DNA of 64,000 bases. Source: DASZGI01 sp035938995. GTDB taxonomy: Bacteria; Actinomycetota; Actinomycetes; Streptomycetales; Catenulisporaceae. Numbering within the stretch: the stretch's first letter is position 1; each line of letters starts with the position of its first letter. The position numbers and the translations under genes were made by a program. The notes beneath the pieces were generated by a model that had not been told where the DNA came from, did not search any database, and saw nothing but the letters and a program-made list of their open reading frames with translations. Below, in pieces: positions 47,320 through 56,682 of this stretch. The stretch covers positions 1-64,000 of the forward strand of contig NZ_DASZGI010000139.1 of assembly GCF_035938995.1 (NCBI RefSeq), in the 5' to 3' direction.

Positions 47320-49716
47320 ATGACGCGTCCCCTAGCACTCCCGTGGCGGCAGGTGTGGCACTGGCTCACCACGCACGACCGCGGCCTGATGGCCTTGCGC
47401 CGCGCCGGCCGGACCGCGATCGTGATGCCCGCGATGTTCGCGCTCGGCGACAAGGTGTTCAAGAATCCCGAGCTGGCGACCTTCGCGGCCTTCGGCTCCT
47501 TCGCGATGCTCCTGCTCGTCGACTTCGGCGGGACCATGCGCGACCGGCTGCGGGCCCAGGCGTCGCTGGTCGTCGTCGGCGCGATCTTCGTCACCGTCGC
47601 CACCCTCGCCTCGCGCAACCACTGGCTCGCGGCCGTGGCGATGGGCGTGGTCGGCTTCGGCGTGCTGTTCATCGGCGTCGTCAGCTCGGTGCTGGCCGGG
47701 GCGACCACGGCGCTTCTGCTCTCCTTCATCCTGCCGGTGTCGCTGAGCGCGAAGCCCGCCGCGATCCCGGACCGGCTCGAGGGCTGGGCGCTGGCGTCGG
47801 CCGCGGCGATGGTGGCGATCACGGTGCTCTGGCCCGCGCCCGCCTACGATCCGCTGCGCGCAAAGGCCGCGGCCACGAGCCGGGCGCTGGCCGCGCGGCT
47901 GCACTCAGAGGTCGCCTACCTGATGGCCGCGAAGCAGGGCAAGGAGTTCGCGGCGCACAGCGATGCCGTCATAGCCGCGGACCAGGCGGTCAACGAGCTG
48001 CACCGGCTCTTTCTCGCCACGCCCTATCGCCCGACCGGCCTAAGCACCTCGGCCCGCGCGGTCATCCGGCTGGTCGATCAACTCAATTGGCTCAGCGTCG
48101 TCCTGTTCGAGGGCCGCAAGCCGAAGCAGGGCAGGCCCGTGAACAAGCCCGCGTGCGCGGCGAAGAAGGCCGCGGCCGCGGTCCTCGACCTCGGCGCGGA
48201 TCTGCTGGAGAACCCGCACGGCAGCACCCAGGCCCTGGAGTCGGCGTTGGCGGACCTGCGCACCGCGCTGGCCGCCCTTGAGCGCAACGCGAGCAGCGAG
48301 CTGCCCAGCCTCCCCGCCGAGACGGACAGCGTCGCGGCGATGGCGGAAGACCACGTCGACGAGGTCATCGACGCGCTCGACCCAAGCTTCCGAACGCAGG
48401 AACTGAGCTTCCTGGTGTCCCTGATCGGGCGGAACATCGACGAGGCGGCGCGGGCGGAGCAGCGCACCTTCATCGGCCGGTTGCTGGGCCGCAGTCCGGT
48501 GCCGAGTCTGCCGGGGGCGGCGCTGCCGGGCACGCTGTCCGCAGCCCACGAGCGCGCGCTGGCGCATTTCGACCCGCATTCGGTGTGGCTGCGCAACAGC
48601 GTGCGCGGCGCGGTCGGCCTCGCGCTCGCCGTACTCGTGGCGGAGCTGAGCGGCGTGCAGCACTCGTTCTGGGTCGTGCTCGGCACGTTGTCCGTGCTGC
48701 GCTCAAGCGCACTGAACACCGGGCAGAACGTGCTGCGTGCCGTGGTCGGAACGACGGTGGGCGTCGCGGTCGGGTCGGCGCTGCTGGTGCCCATCGGCTC
48801 CGACACGAACCTGCTGTGGTTTCTCCTTCCGCTCGCGATCCTGGTCGCCGGGGTGGCGCCGGCCGCGATCTCGTTCGCCGCCGGTCAGGCCGGATTCACC
48901 GTCGTGCTGGTGATCCTGTTCAACATCATCCAGCCGATCGGATGGAAGGTCGGTCTGCTGCGGATCGAGGACATCGTGCTCGGGTGCGCGGTCAGCCTCG
49001 TGGTGGGGCTGCTGTTCTGGCCACGCGGCGCTGCGGCGGCGCTGAGCAAGGCGATGGCCGAGGCGTACGGGGACAGCGCGCGCTATCTCGCCGCCTCGGT
49101 GGACTTCGCCGTGCTGCAGTGCGACTCGACTGCGCCGCGGAACGGGTCGAAGGGCAACGGCGCGAACGGAATCTCGTCGGCAGACGCTGCCGCCCAGCAG
49201 GCGGTGCGCGCCGCGGCCGCCGCTCGGCGGATGGACGACACGTTCCGCAACTACCTGGCCGAGCGGGGCTCGAAGGCGCTGCCGCTCGCCGAGGTCACCC
49301 GGCTTGTCACCGGCGTGGCCGGGCTGCGGCTCGCCGCCGACGCGGTGCGCGACCTGTGGGACCGCGACGACCACGCGTTCGACGACCGCGCGGAGGCCCG
49401 GATCGAACTGCTCAGACACGCCGAGACGGTCCGCGACTGGTACGACGACCTGGCCGAGAGCCTGGACGGGCACGGCGCGGTGCCGGCGGCGCAGGCCCGG
49501 GACGAAGACTCGGACGTCCGCCTGGTGCGCGCGGTCGAGCGGGACCTCCGGGATGAGGACGGTCAGGCCACGGCGACGGCGGTGCGGATGATCTGGACCG
49601 GGGACCATCTCGACGCCGTGCGCCGGCTGGAGCGGATCTTGGTCCAGTCGGCCCTCGTGGCGACCGACCGCACCGCAGGTCGCCCGCCGCGCCGCGTGCT
49701 GGCCGAAGCTCGTTAG
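47320..49716 (+). CDS. FUSC-family membrane protein (aromatic acid exporter/YccS-like)
   Basis: 798 residues with two membrane blocks, each of about five to six helices. The first is near residues 30-170 (TFAAFGSFAMLLLVDFGGTM, LVVVGAIFVTVATLA) and the second near 430-570 (AVGLALAVLVAELSGVQHSF, NVLRAVVGTTVGVAVGSALL). Cytoplasmic helical regions follow each. The repeated layout and the TFAAFGSF/VLGTLSVLR motifs match fusaric-acid-resistance (FUSC) type exporters. It would export aromatic acids or related amphipathic compounds. ATG 47320. It is divergent from the FAAL operon across 637 bp; a role in exporting that lipid is only a possibility. Its stop overlaps that of the next, convergent gene by 3 nt. 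Confidence 0.88.
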   Translation: MTRPLALPWRQVWHWLTTHDRGLMALRRAGRTAIVMPAMFALGDKVFKNPELATFAAFGSFAMLLLVDFGGTMRDRLRAQASLVVVGAIFVTVATLASRNHWLAAVAMGVVGFGVLFIGVVSSVLAGATTALLLSFILPVSLSAKPAAIPDRLEGWALASAAAMVAITVLWPAPAYDPLRAKAAATSRALAARLHSEVAYLMAAKQGKEFAAHSDAVIAADQAVNELHRLFLATPYRPTGLSTSARAVIRLVDQLNWLSVVLFEGRKPKQGRPVNKPACAAKKAAAAVLDLGADLLENPHGSTQALESALADLRTALAALERNASSELPSLPAETDSVAAMAEDHVDEVIDALDPSFRTQELSFLVSLIGRNIDEAARAEQRTFIGRLLGRSPVPSLPGAALPGTLSAAHERALAHFDPHSVWLRNSVRGAVGLALAVLVAELSGVQHSFWVVLGTLSVLRSSALNTGQNVLRAVVGTTVGVAVGSALLVPIGSDTNLLWFLLPLAILVAGVAPAAISFAAGQAGFTVVLVILFNIIQPIGWKVGLLRIEDIVLGCAVSLVVGLLFWPRGAAAALSKAMAEAYGDSARYLAASVDFAVLQCDSTAPRNGSKGNGANGISSADAAAQQAVRAAAAARRMDDTFRNYLAERGSKALPLAEVTRLVTGVAGLRLAADAVRDLWDRDDHAFDDRAEARIELLRHAETVRDWYDDLAESLDGHGAVPAAQARDEDSDVRLVRAVERDLRDEDGQATATAVRMIWTGDHLDAVRRLERILVQSALVATDRTAGRPPRRVLAEAR

Positions 49717-52700
49717 TCGAAGTACGCCTCGACGGCCAGTTCCCCGGCCCGCTCCGGCTCGGCCAGCAGCGCGGCGATCAGGTGGCGCCGGTCCCAGCGG
49801 CCGGCCGCCCAGGCGAGCGCGCGGGCCAGGCCGTCGAAGGTGGAGGCGTGCACGACGCCGTCCTGCACCCGCCACTGGACCTCGACCTCGTCGTCGAGCA
49901 CGAGTTCGTCGTGCTCGACGTAGGTCTCCGGCACCCATGGCATCAGGTCCCTGACGACCTCGGGCACCTCTTCCGGCTCGCCCTCCGAGGTCACCCGCCC
50001 CTCGACGGCTTCCGAGGCGAGATCGACGTCGAGCAGGTCGGCCAGCGTGGCGGCGAACCGGTGCGGCACCACGATCACCGGCCGGTCGACGAACAGCGGG
50101 AGCAGGTCGGGGGCGTCGAGCACGACGGCGTCCCCGGCCTCCACGACGACCGGCTCCGGCGCCCCGGGCTCTTCCGGCACCTCCGCGTCCTGCGGCGCCC
50201 GGAATTCCAGGGCCCGCACTTCCACGGGCGGGGCGAGGCGGTCGCTCGGCACGGCGGCGAGCGCGGCGTAGAGCTCGACCAGTTGAACGGCGGTCACCTC
50301 GCGGTCCGGGTCCGCGAGGCGGTCCAGCAGTTCGTCCGGGCCGCCGGGTGTGGCCAGCAGCGCCTCGAGGGTGCTGCGCACCCCGAGCCCGGTGAGGAAC
50401 TCCGGGTCCAGACCCGCGGCGCCCTCGACCTCCGCCGCGGCGTCGTAAAGCCCTCGCAGCAGCCCCGCGCCCGTGGCCAGCTCGCCGGGGCGGCGCCCGC
50501 CCAGGACCTCACGGCGGCTCAGCCACCACGACGTGTACGACGGCACCTCCAGATGCTCGCCGTCCCCTGTCAGCACTCTGATCGGGGAGACCACGGCGGC
50601 GCGCAGCGCGGGCCCGGCCAGCAGGTCAAGAGCCTCGGCCCACCGGTCGGGCGCGACGAGGTCGAGGTCCCGTACCGCGATCAGTTCGGGCGCCACGGGC
50701 GGGGCGTCCCGGGCCGGCAACGGCAGCAGGTCCCGTAGATCGTCGAGCCAGTCCTCGAATCCATCGAGGTCGAACACCTGCTCGTCCGGGCCGGAGTCGA
50801 GGATCACGTCGGCGGCGCGGACCACCGTGAACGAGTCGAGGACGCCGACCGCGCGCAGCGTCTCCGGGCCCCAGCGGCGCACCCATTCCTGGTCCACCCG
50901 GCCGAAGGATCCGGGCCGCACGATGTCCGCGAGCGGCGAGGCCGGCAGCAGCAGTTCGCGGGCCGGGGTGTGGCCGCCGTTGTCGTCGGGCAGTTGGAGG
51001 TCGCCGAGGTCGAACCGGTCGTCCGGGCCGGGCTCGGCGGCGCGCACGAGTGTCAGCACCGCCTCGGCCAGCGCTCTCGGGGTGTCGAAGCCGTCCGCGT
51101 CCGCTTGGGCGAGTGCGTCGCGGCTCGCGGTGACCGCGGCGCGCACGGCCGGATCGGCGAGGATCGCGCGCGGACGGGCCGGACGGGCTCCGAGCCGTTC
51201 GAGCAGCGCGTACGGCCCGGAGCCGGGGAACAGGGCCGCCGGGTGCACGACGCGAAGGCCGAGCGGCCGCAGGGCGGCGAGCCGGTCTTCGCCGAGTGCC
51301 GAGTCCGGCAGCAGCGCGCCGACCGCGCCGCGCACGGTCCGGCCGTCGGCGAGCGGCACCGGCACGGCGGCCAGTGCCTCGCGCACGCCCGGGTCGTAGC
51401 CCGCCACCTGGTCCAGCGCCGCGAACAGCCGCCCCCACCAGGCCGGTTCGCGGCCGAGCGCGGCGAGCGTTTCGACGAGTTCGGCCAGCTCGATCCGGCG
51501 GATTCCGAGCGCCGACAGGGCGAGCGGGTCCGCTTCCCAACCGGCTGGGAGCAAGCCGGGCAGCACGTCGACGACCGCGGCGACCAGCGCCTCGTCGCAG
51601 GGCACGATGACGGTGGCGTCGCGCGGGCGCAGCGGGCTCTGCGCGGCGTCGGCTGCGGGCAGGAACGGGATGAGGGGCAGGCGCTGGGCGACGCGTTCGC
51701 GCAGCCCGGCGTCGAGCGCGCCTTCGGCCAGGCGGCCGGGGACGAGGCGCAGCAGCCCGGGGGTGCGCGTGGGCCAGCGCTCGATCAGCTCGCCGTAGGC
51801 ATCGGCCGCCTTGTCCAGCAGGAACTCCTGAAGTTCGCCGGGGGCGACGTGGCGGCGGGTCGGCTCCAGCGGGAAGGTCGCGATCAGCAGCGCGGGAAGG
51901 CCGAGCGGCTCGTCGGTCGGTGTAGGGGCGTGCACGACCGGTTCGGTGCGCGGCCGCCGCGGCTCACCGTCGGCGCCGACCGGCACCGCCCAGGTGATGG
52001 ACCAGAAAGGCCGGGTGCGCTCCTCGACCGGGCGGTTCGCCAGCAGCAGCGGGTCGATGTCGCCGTGTGCGCGGGCAAGGCGCCAGGTGGTGGCGTGGTC
52101 GCCGTCGACGACGGTCCACTCGTCCGGGCCGCCGCGCCGGGATGTCAGGGTACGCACGGAGCCGTCGACCTCGACGACGATCTCGGCCAGCTGCGGCAGC
52201 GACAGCAGCAGGGCGTCGTCGATCTCTGTCAGCAGCCGGCGCACGGTCGCCTCGGCGGCGCTGTCGCGCAGCGGCAGCTCGACGACCGTGTCATAACCCT
52301 GCGGCGGAAGGCCGTCGGCCGGGAAGGGCAGCCGCAGCACCGGTACCCGGCCCTCGCGGCGGCGCAGTTCCTCGCCTAGCTCAATGTTCTGCTCGGCCGC
52401 CCCGGCCACCGCGTCACGCGCTTGCGACGCAGAAAAGCGCACCGAGCCGTGCCGGGAGAGCAGCGCCGGCTCGTCGCTGACCGCGAGCACGGCGGCGAAT
52501 CCGACGCCGAATCTGCCGACCGGGCCCGCGTCGGGTCCGTCCCATTCGTCGCGCTTCGTCGAAGCACGCAGGGTGGACAGGCCGACCACTCCCCCGGCGT
52601 CCAGCGGCGCCCCGGTGTTCGCGACCCGGAGGGTGACGCCGAGCGGTCCGGTGGTGTCCAGGGTCAGCCGCAGCCGCCCCGGGCGGCCGGCGCGGGTCGC

Positions 52701-52868
52701 GGCGTCGGCGGCGTTCTGCGCCAGCTCGATCACGATCCGGTCCCGGTACGCGCCGAGGACCAGATCCTCCTCGAGATTCGCGTCCTCGCGGAAGCGGACC
52801 GGAGCGGCCGCCCAGGAGTCGAGCACCCGCGCCCGGATCGCGGCGGTGTCGAACCGGTCGTCAGTCAC
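49713..52868 (-). CDS. Sacsin/Hsp90-type N-terminal ATPase domain protein
   Basis: 1051 residues. The N-terminal GHKL ATPase domain has the N-box IVIELAQNAADAATR, a D/G-type nucleotide motif in VTLRVANTGAPLDAGGV and the glycine-rich lid VGRFGVGFAAVLAVSDEP. FREDANLEEDLVLGAYRDR just before the N-box is typical of bacterial sacsin-like proteins. The remaining 800 residues are Leu/Ala/Glu-rich without recognisable domains. It may act as an Hsp90-like chaperone in the cytoplasm; its clients are unknown. Start: GTG 52868 is preferred (GGAG 9 nt upstream); ATG 52883 would add five residues but has no ribosome site. It is convergent with the FUSC gene, sharing stop bases. Confidence 0.87.
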   Translation of the reverse strand: MTDDRFDTAAIRARVLDSWAAAPVRFREDANLEEDLVLGAYRDRIVIELAQNAADAATRAGRPGRLRLTLDTTGPLGVTLRVANTGAPLDAGGVVGLSTLRASTKRDEWDGPDAGPVGRFGVGFAAVLAVSDEPALLSRHGSVRFSASQARDAVAGAAEQNIELGEELRRREGRVPVLRLPFPADGLPPQGYDTVVELPLRDSAAEATVRRLLTEIDDALLLSLPQLAEIVVEVDGSVRTLTSRRGGPDEWTVVDGDHATTWRLARAHGDIDPLLLANRPVEERTRPFWSITWAVPVGADGEPRRPRTEPVVHAPTPTDEPLGLPALLIATFPLEPTRRHVAPGELQEFLLDKAADAYGELIERWPTRTPGLLRLVPGRLAEGALDAGLRERVAQRLPLIPFLPAADAAQSPLRPRDATVIVPCDEALVAAVVDVLPGLLPAGWEADPLALSALGIRRIELAELVETLAALGREPAWWGRLFAALDQVAGYDPGVREALAAVPVPLADGRTVRGAVGALLPDSALGEDRLAALRPLGLRVVHPAALFPGSGPYALLERLGARPARPRAILADPAVRAAVTASRDALAQADADGFDTPRALAEAVLTLVRAAEPGPDDRFDLGDLQLPDDNGGHTPARELLLPASPLADIVRPGSFGRVDQEWVRRWGPETLRAVGVLDSFTVVRAADVILDSGPDEQVFDLDGFEDWLDDLRDLLPLPARDAPPVAPELIAVRDLDLVAPDRWAEALDLLAGPALRAAVVSPIRVLTGDGEHLEVPSYTSWWLSRREVLGGRRPGELATGAGLLRGLYDAAAEVEGAAGLDPEFLTGLGVRSTLEALLATPGGPDELLDRLADPDREVTAVQLVELYAALAAVPSDRLAPPVEVRALEFRAPQDAEVPEEPGAPEPVVVEAGDAVVLDAPDLLPLFVDRPVIVVPHRFAATLADLLDVDLASEAVEGRVTSEGEPEEVPEVVRDLMPWVPETYVEHDELVLDDEVEVQWRVQDGVVHASTFDGLARALAWAAGRWDRRHLIAALLAEPERAGELAVEAYFD

Positions 52869-53002
52869 GGCAGCGGACTCCATTCGGCGGTGCCAGGCAA
52901 CCAGACGGCTGCCCGGGAAAGGGTACCGACCCGCAGGGCGTTACCGATTACCGTGGTGGCGGATCGTCCGAACGACGGACGCGAGCCACCGGGAGTGGTG
53001 CC

Positions 53003-53700
53003 GTGACAACCCTCGACGTACGCGTGGTGCGCGTTTTCGCCGACGCCTACGGTGCCTTCGGCAACCCGCTCGGGGTCGTCTTCGATGCGGCGCACCTCCC
53101 GTCCGAGGTGGGCACGCAGCTCACCGCGCAACTCGGGTTCAGCGAGACGGTGTTCGTGGACGACCTGGCCGCCCGAACAATCCGGATCTTCACCCCGGTC
53201 CGGGAGCTGCGGCTGGCCGGGCATCCGGTCGTGGGCACCGCGTGGGTTCTGGCGCGGGAACTCGGCCGACCGCCTGAGGTGCTGCGGCCCCGGTTGGCGG
53301 ACGAGGTAGCCGTCTGGGAGCGCGACTCGCTGACGTGGGCGCGCTGCTCGGTGGCCGACGCGCAGCAGTGGGATCTGGTGCGGCTGGAAAGCCCGGCTGC
53401 GGTGGAGGCGCTGCCGGTGCCGCCGGGGCCCGGTATCGAGCTCACCAGTTCTGGTCGTGGATCGACGAACCGGCCGGGGTGGTGCGAGCCCGCAACTTCG
53501 CCCCCGCGTTCGGGGTGCCGGAGGACGAGGCGACCGGCTCAGCGGCCGTACACCTGGCGCAGTTTCACGGACGGCCGATCACCATCCGTCAGGGGCGCGG
53601 CTCGGTGATCACCGCGCGGCCGGCCGAACAGACCGGATGGTCGGAGATCGGTGGCCGCGTCGTAGCAGACGGGCAGCGGTCCGTCACGCTGGCTGCCTGA
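53003..53700 (+). pseudogene. PhzF-family isomerase/epimerase, frameshifted
   Basis: Frame 1 from GTG 53003 (GGGAG 8 nt upstream) gives VRVVRVFADAYGAFGNPLGV, GFSETVFVDD and FTPVRELRLAGHPVVGTAWV, a good PhzF N-terminus. After about 53445 the family match moves to another frame: QFWSWIDEPAGVVRARNFAP, FGVPEDEATGSAAVH and ITIRQGRGS, ending at 53700. Together they span 232 codons, the usual PhzF length, so a single indel between roughly 53400 and 53450 (in or near CCGCCGGGGCCCGG) breaks it. Either a real pseudogene or a sequence error in a GC run. There is no obvious slippery heptamer for programmed frameshifting. PhzF proteins isomerise small hydroxy acids; the substrate is unknown. Confidence 0.8.
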
Positions 53701-53763
53701 CGCGCCTTCCAGGGAGCGCGGTTAGGCTGATCTCGCGCACTCCGACGCATAAGGACGGCAGCC

Positions 53764-54531
53764 GTGGTCGAACTCAAGACACCCTCCGAGATACAGGCCA
53801 TGCGCGCAGCCGGCCGGGTCGTGGCGCGCGCGCTGGCGGCAGTGCGCGCACGGGCGGCCGTCGGCGTGTCGCTGTCCGAACTAGACGAGGTGGCGCGCGA
53901 GGTGCTGCGCGACGCGGGCGCGAGCTCGCCGTTCCTCAACTACCAGCCCCGCTTCGCATCCGTGCCGTTCCCAGCGGTGATCTGCGCCTCGGTCAACGAC
54001 GCCGCGCTGCACGGCATCCCGACCGAGTATCAGCTCGCCGACGGCGACCTGCTCAGCGTGGACTTCGGCGCGACCCTCGACGGCTGGACCGGCGACGCCG
54101 CGATCTCGTTCTGCGTGGGCCAGGCCGATCCGGCGGACGTAAAGCTGATCTCGACGGCGCAGGACGCGCTGCGCGCCGGAATAGCCGCGGCCCAACCGGG
54201 AGCGAAGGTCGGGGACGTCTCGGCGGCGATCGGCGCGGTCGGGCGGGCCGGCGGCTACGGGCTCAACACCGACTTCGGCGGCCACGGCGTCGGCCACACC
54301 ATGCACGAGGACCCGTCGGTGCCGAACGAGGGGCGGCCCGGGCGCGGCCTGACGCTGCGGCCCGGCCTGGTGATCGCGATCGAACCCTGGTTCATGGCCG
54401 GCGGCGACGACCGGTACCGGGTCGATCCCGACGGCTGGACCCTGCGCTCCGCCGACGGCAGCCGAGCCGCGCACGTCGAGCACACGGTCGCGGTCACCGC
54501 CGACGGTCCGCTGGTCCTCACTGAGCTATAA
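53764..54531 (+). CDS. map: Type I methionine aminopeptidase
   Basis: 255 residues, standard MetAP-I length. Metal ligands: Asp in LLSVDFGATLDGWTGDAAIS (two Asp), His in GGHGVGHTMHEDP, Glu in VIAIEPWFM and Glu in AAHVEHTVAV. It removes the initiator Met from new proteins in the cytoplasm. GTG 53764 starts the protein VELKTPSEIQAMRAAGRVV, matching the family start. Another M24 enzyme lies at 3960-5114 but is of the aminopeptidase-P type. A 20-bp near-perfect tandem duplication covers the stop codon. It may be one of several map copies in the genome. Confidence 0.95.
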   Translation: MVELKTPSEIQAMRAAGRVVARALAAVRARAAVGVSLSELDEVAREVLRDAGASSPFLNYQPRFASVPFPAVICASVNDAALHGIPTEYQLADGDLLSVDFGATLDGWTGDAAISFCVGQADPADVKLISTAQDALRAGIAAAQPGAKVGDVSAAIGAVGRAGGYGLNTDFGGHGVGHTMHEDPSVPNEGRPGRGLTLRPGLVIAIEPWFMAGGDDRYRVDPDGWTLRSADGSRAAHVEHTVAVTADGPLVLTEL

Positions 54532-54559
54532 GACACAGGACTGAGCTATAGACACCGGG
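54520..54559. repeat. 20-bp tandem duplication at the map stop codon
   Basis: ACTGAGCTATAAGACACAGG (54520-54539) is followed directly by ACTGAGCTATAGACACCGGG (54540-54559). The first copy contains the map stop TAA; the second lies in the gap before the convergent sigma-factor gene. Confidence 0.6.
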
Positions 54560-54586
54560 CCGTAAAGCACCGAACCCTGACGCCGC

Positions 54587-56512
54587 TCAGCTCGCCGCCT
54601 CGAACGCGCGCCCGGCGGCGGTCGCGACCGGGCCGCTGCGGAACAGGCCGCTGCTGGCGGCGGTGTCCGAGGCGGGCAGGGCGAACCAGGCGTAGCGCTG
54701 CATGTACGACAGGCTGCTGAGCATCTGCGTCGACGCGGTGACGAACGCGGCCTGCTGCTGGTCGGTCGGGAAGGCCGGGGCCCCGTGCGAGAAGTCGATC
54801 AGCGCGTATTCGGTCAGCCAGATCGGCAGGTGGTAGCGGTTGTAAACGGCCTGGATGTAGGACTCGAGCTGGCTGACCGCGTCCGAGGTGACAAAGTCCG
54901 AGCCGTACCAGTGCAGGCAGATGAAGTCGACCCGGTAACCGCGCGCCTTAGCCCCGCTCATGAACTGGTCGAGCCAGCCGCCCGGGGTGGCCGCGCCGGT
55001 GGCGACCGCGGGGCTGCCCAGGGTGTCGCCGGTGGACATGAGTTGCGGCCAGAGTGAAAGGGCCTGACTCACCGACATGTTCGACTGCGACGCCATGTCG
55101 GGCTCGTTGAAGCCCAGCAGATCCGGACCCTCGCTCTTGGCTTGAGCGAGGGCGGAGGCAGTCACCGAACCCGGACCCCAGATCATCGGGACGAACGTGG
55201 AGGCTCCGGAGATCCCGGAGTGCTGCGTGGACCAGGTGTAGTACCACCCGGCCCCCGACTCAGAAAGCGCGGCGTCGACACCGTTGAAGGTCCACACGCC
55301 CACGCCCTTCCTCGTCGACGAGACCTGCTTCACCACGGGCGCGGCAGGCACGGAGGACGGCGAGGCGGAGTGCGACGGCGAAGGTGACGGAGTCGGAGTC
55401 GGAGTCGGAGATGCCGACGGCGACGCCGACGGACTCGCGTCGGGGCGCGGCGTCGCAACCGCAGCGGAGGGCGCCGCGGGTGTGGACTGCCGCACCGCGA
55501 CGAATGCGCCGACGGCTGCCACGACGACGGCCGTGGACACCGAAACCGGGACCAGTCCGCCGTGCGCGAGATGCGCGAACAGTCCGCGGGGCCGCGCGCG
55601 GGAGACCGCCCGCGCCTGCTGCGCGCCGTTCAGTCCTTTGCTATGGACAGCAGTACCGTTCACCGCGGTGCCGTTCAGTCCCGACGGAGAGGACATAGCC
55701 GCGTGCCTGCCCAACGCGGTCCAGCGCTGCGCCATGTCGGCGGGCAGCGGCAGGAAAGGCAGAGCCCGTACGACGCGCTCGACCGGCAGCAGGTCGCCGA
55801 CCACCTTCCAGCAGGTGCCGCACTCGCGCACATGTCGGGCAACCCGCTTGCGCCACAGCGGACTCGGCGTCCCGTTCCAGCTCACGGTGATCTCGCGCAG
55901 CTCGTGGCAGCCGGGCTCCGCTTTCATGGCCCTGACGACCATGCAGGAGATCTGCATCTGCTCCTTCATCCGCAGCACCCGCACGGCGGTGTGCCGGCCG
56001 GAGATCCCAAGTGCCGCGGCCACGTCGGCCCGGTCCAGCTCGCCGATCTCCTCCAGCCACCACAAGGCGAGCAAGGCGCGGTCGTCCGGGTCGAGCCACC
56101 GCGCGGCCTGCTCGACCACGCGCCGCCGCGCCGTAGTGTGCAGCGCGCTCATCCCTGCCGCGACGAAGTCCGCGTCGGGGTCGGCCGGCTCGCGGGTGGT
56201 GTCCAGGACCGTGGTGCGGCTGCGGGCTTTGCGGCGGTCCTGCTCGAGGTCGCGCACCTGGCGCACGGCGATCGCGACGAGCCAGGACCGGAATGCCTCC
56301 GGGTCGCGCAGTTCGCTCAAGCCCCGCACGACGCGCAGCAGGGTCTCCTGCACCACGTCGTCGACGTCGGCGTGGCCGTCCAGGGCGCGCCCCACGATGT
56401 TGTAGACGAGCGGGAGGGCGCCCGCGACCAGGGTCTCGAGCGCCTGCGCGTCTCCGTCGCGCGCGGCGATGACCATCCGTGGGTCGGGGGCGCGGCGGCC
56501 TGCGGTGCTCAT
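54587..56512 (-). CDS. ECF sigma factor fused to a membrane segment and an extracellular GH128-type glucanase domain
   Basis: 641 residues. Sigma region 2 (DDVVQETLLRVVRGL, FRSWLVAIAVRQVRDLEQDR) and region 4 (RADVAAALGISGRHTAVRVL) occupy about 15-190. A Cys/His segment (CHELREI..., HVRECGTCWKV, about 200-236) looks like a fused zinc-binding anti-sigma domain. One membrane helix follows (about 318-340), then a Ser/Pro/Thr linker of about 60 residues, then from about 406 a TIM-barrel with LGFNEPDMAS (acid/base Glu) and IWLTEYALIDF (nucleophile Glu), as in GH128 beta-1,3-glucanases. Glucan outside could thus control a sigma factor inside, perhaps after proteolysis; that mechanism is inferred. 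ATG 56512 is chosen over longer frames. It is divergent from a thaumatin-like gene. Confidence 0.9.
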   Translation of the reverse strand: MSTAGRRAPDPRMVIAARDGDAQALETLVAGALPLVYNIVGRALDGHADVDDVVQETLLRVVRGLSELRDPEAFRSWLVAIAVRQVRDLEQDRRKARSRTTVLDTTREPADPDADFVAAGMSALHTTARRRVVEQAARWLDPDDRALLALWWLEEIGELDRADVAAALGISGRHTAVRVLRMKEQMQISCMVVRAMKAEPGCHELREITVSWNGTPSPLWRKRVARHVRECGTCWKVVGDLLPVERVVRALPFLPLPADMAQRWTALGRHAAMSSPSGLNGTAVNGTAVHSKGLNGAQQARAVSRARPRGLFAHLAHGGLVPVSVSTAVVVAAVGAFVAVRQSTPAAPSAAVATPRPDASPSASPSASPTPTPTPSPSPSHSASPSSVPAAPVVKQVSSTRKGVGVWTFNGVDAALSESGAGWYYTWSTQHSGISGASTFVPMIWGPGSVTASALAQAKSEGPDLLGFNEPDMASQSNMSVSQALSLWPQLMSTGDTLGSPAVATGAATPGGWLDQFMSGAKARGYRVDFICLHWYGSDFVTSDAVSQLESYIQAVYNRYHLPIWLTEYALIDFSHGAPAFPTDQQQAAFVTASTQMLSSLSYMQRYAWFALPASDTAASSGLFRSGPVATAAGRAFEAAS

Positions 56513-56573
56513 GCGGTCCCACTCTCGTCGGTTTCGGTTGTCCGGGCGTACACGGAGACGCCGGGTGGCGGCC

Positions 56574-56621
56574 CGGATTACAGAAATCCGGCGCGATCGT
56601 CGCACGGATTTCCGTAATCCG
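56574..56621. promoter_or_regulatory. Twin operator-like palindromes between the sigma-glucanase and thaumatin-like genes
   Basis: CGGATT-N5-AATCCG occurs at 56574-56590 and at 56605-56621, centres 31 bp apart (about three helical turns). The two sites are also near-perfect inverted copies of each other (17 of 18 positions over 56573-56590 and 56605-56622). They lie 62 bp from each start codon of the divergent pair, so one regulator could control both genes. Confidence 0.6.
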
Positions 56622-56682
56622 GCGCCCCCGGCGCCGTCTCCGGGACACCAAGGCAGAACTCGAACCAGCCGGAAAGGTGAAA

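Noticed and set aside
53395..53450. Programmed frameshift in phzF
   Set aside because: No slippery heptamer or downstream pseudoknot that I can see, and the family does not use frameshifting; an indel is simpler.
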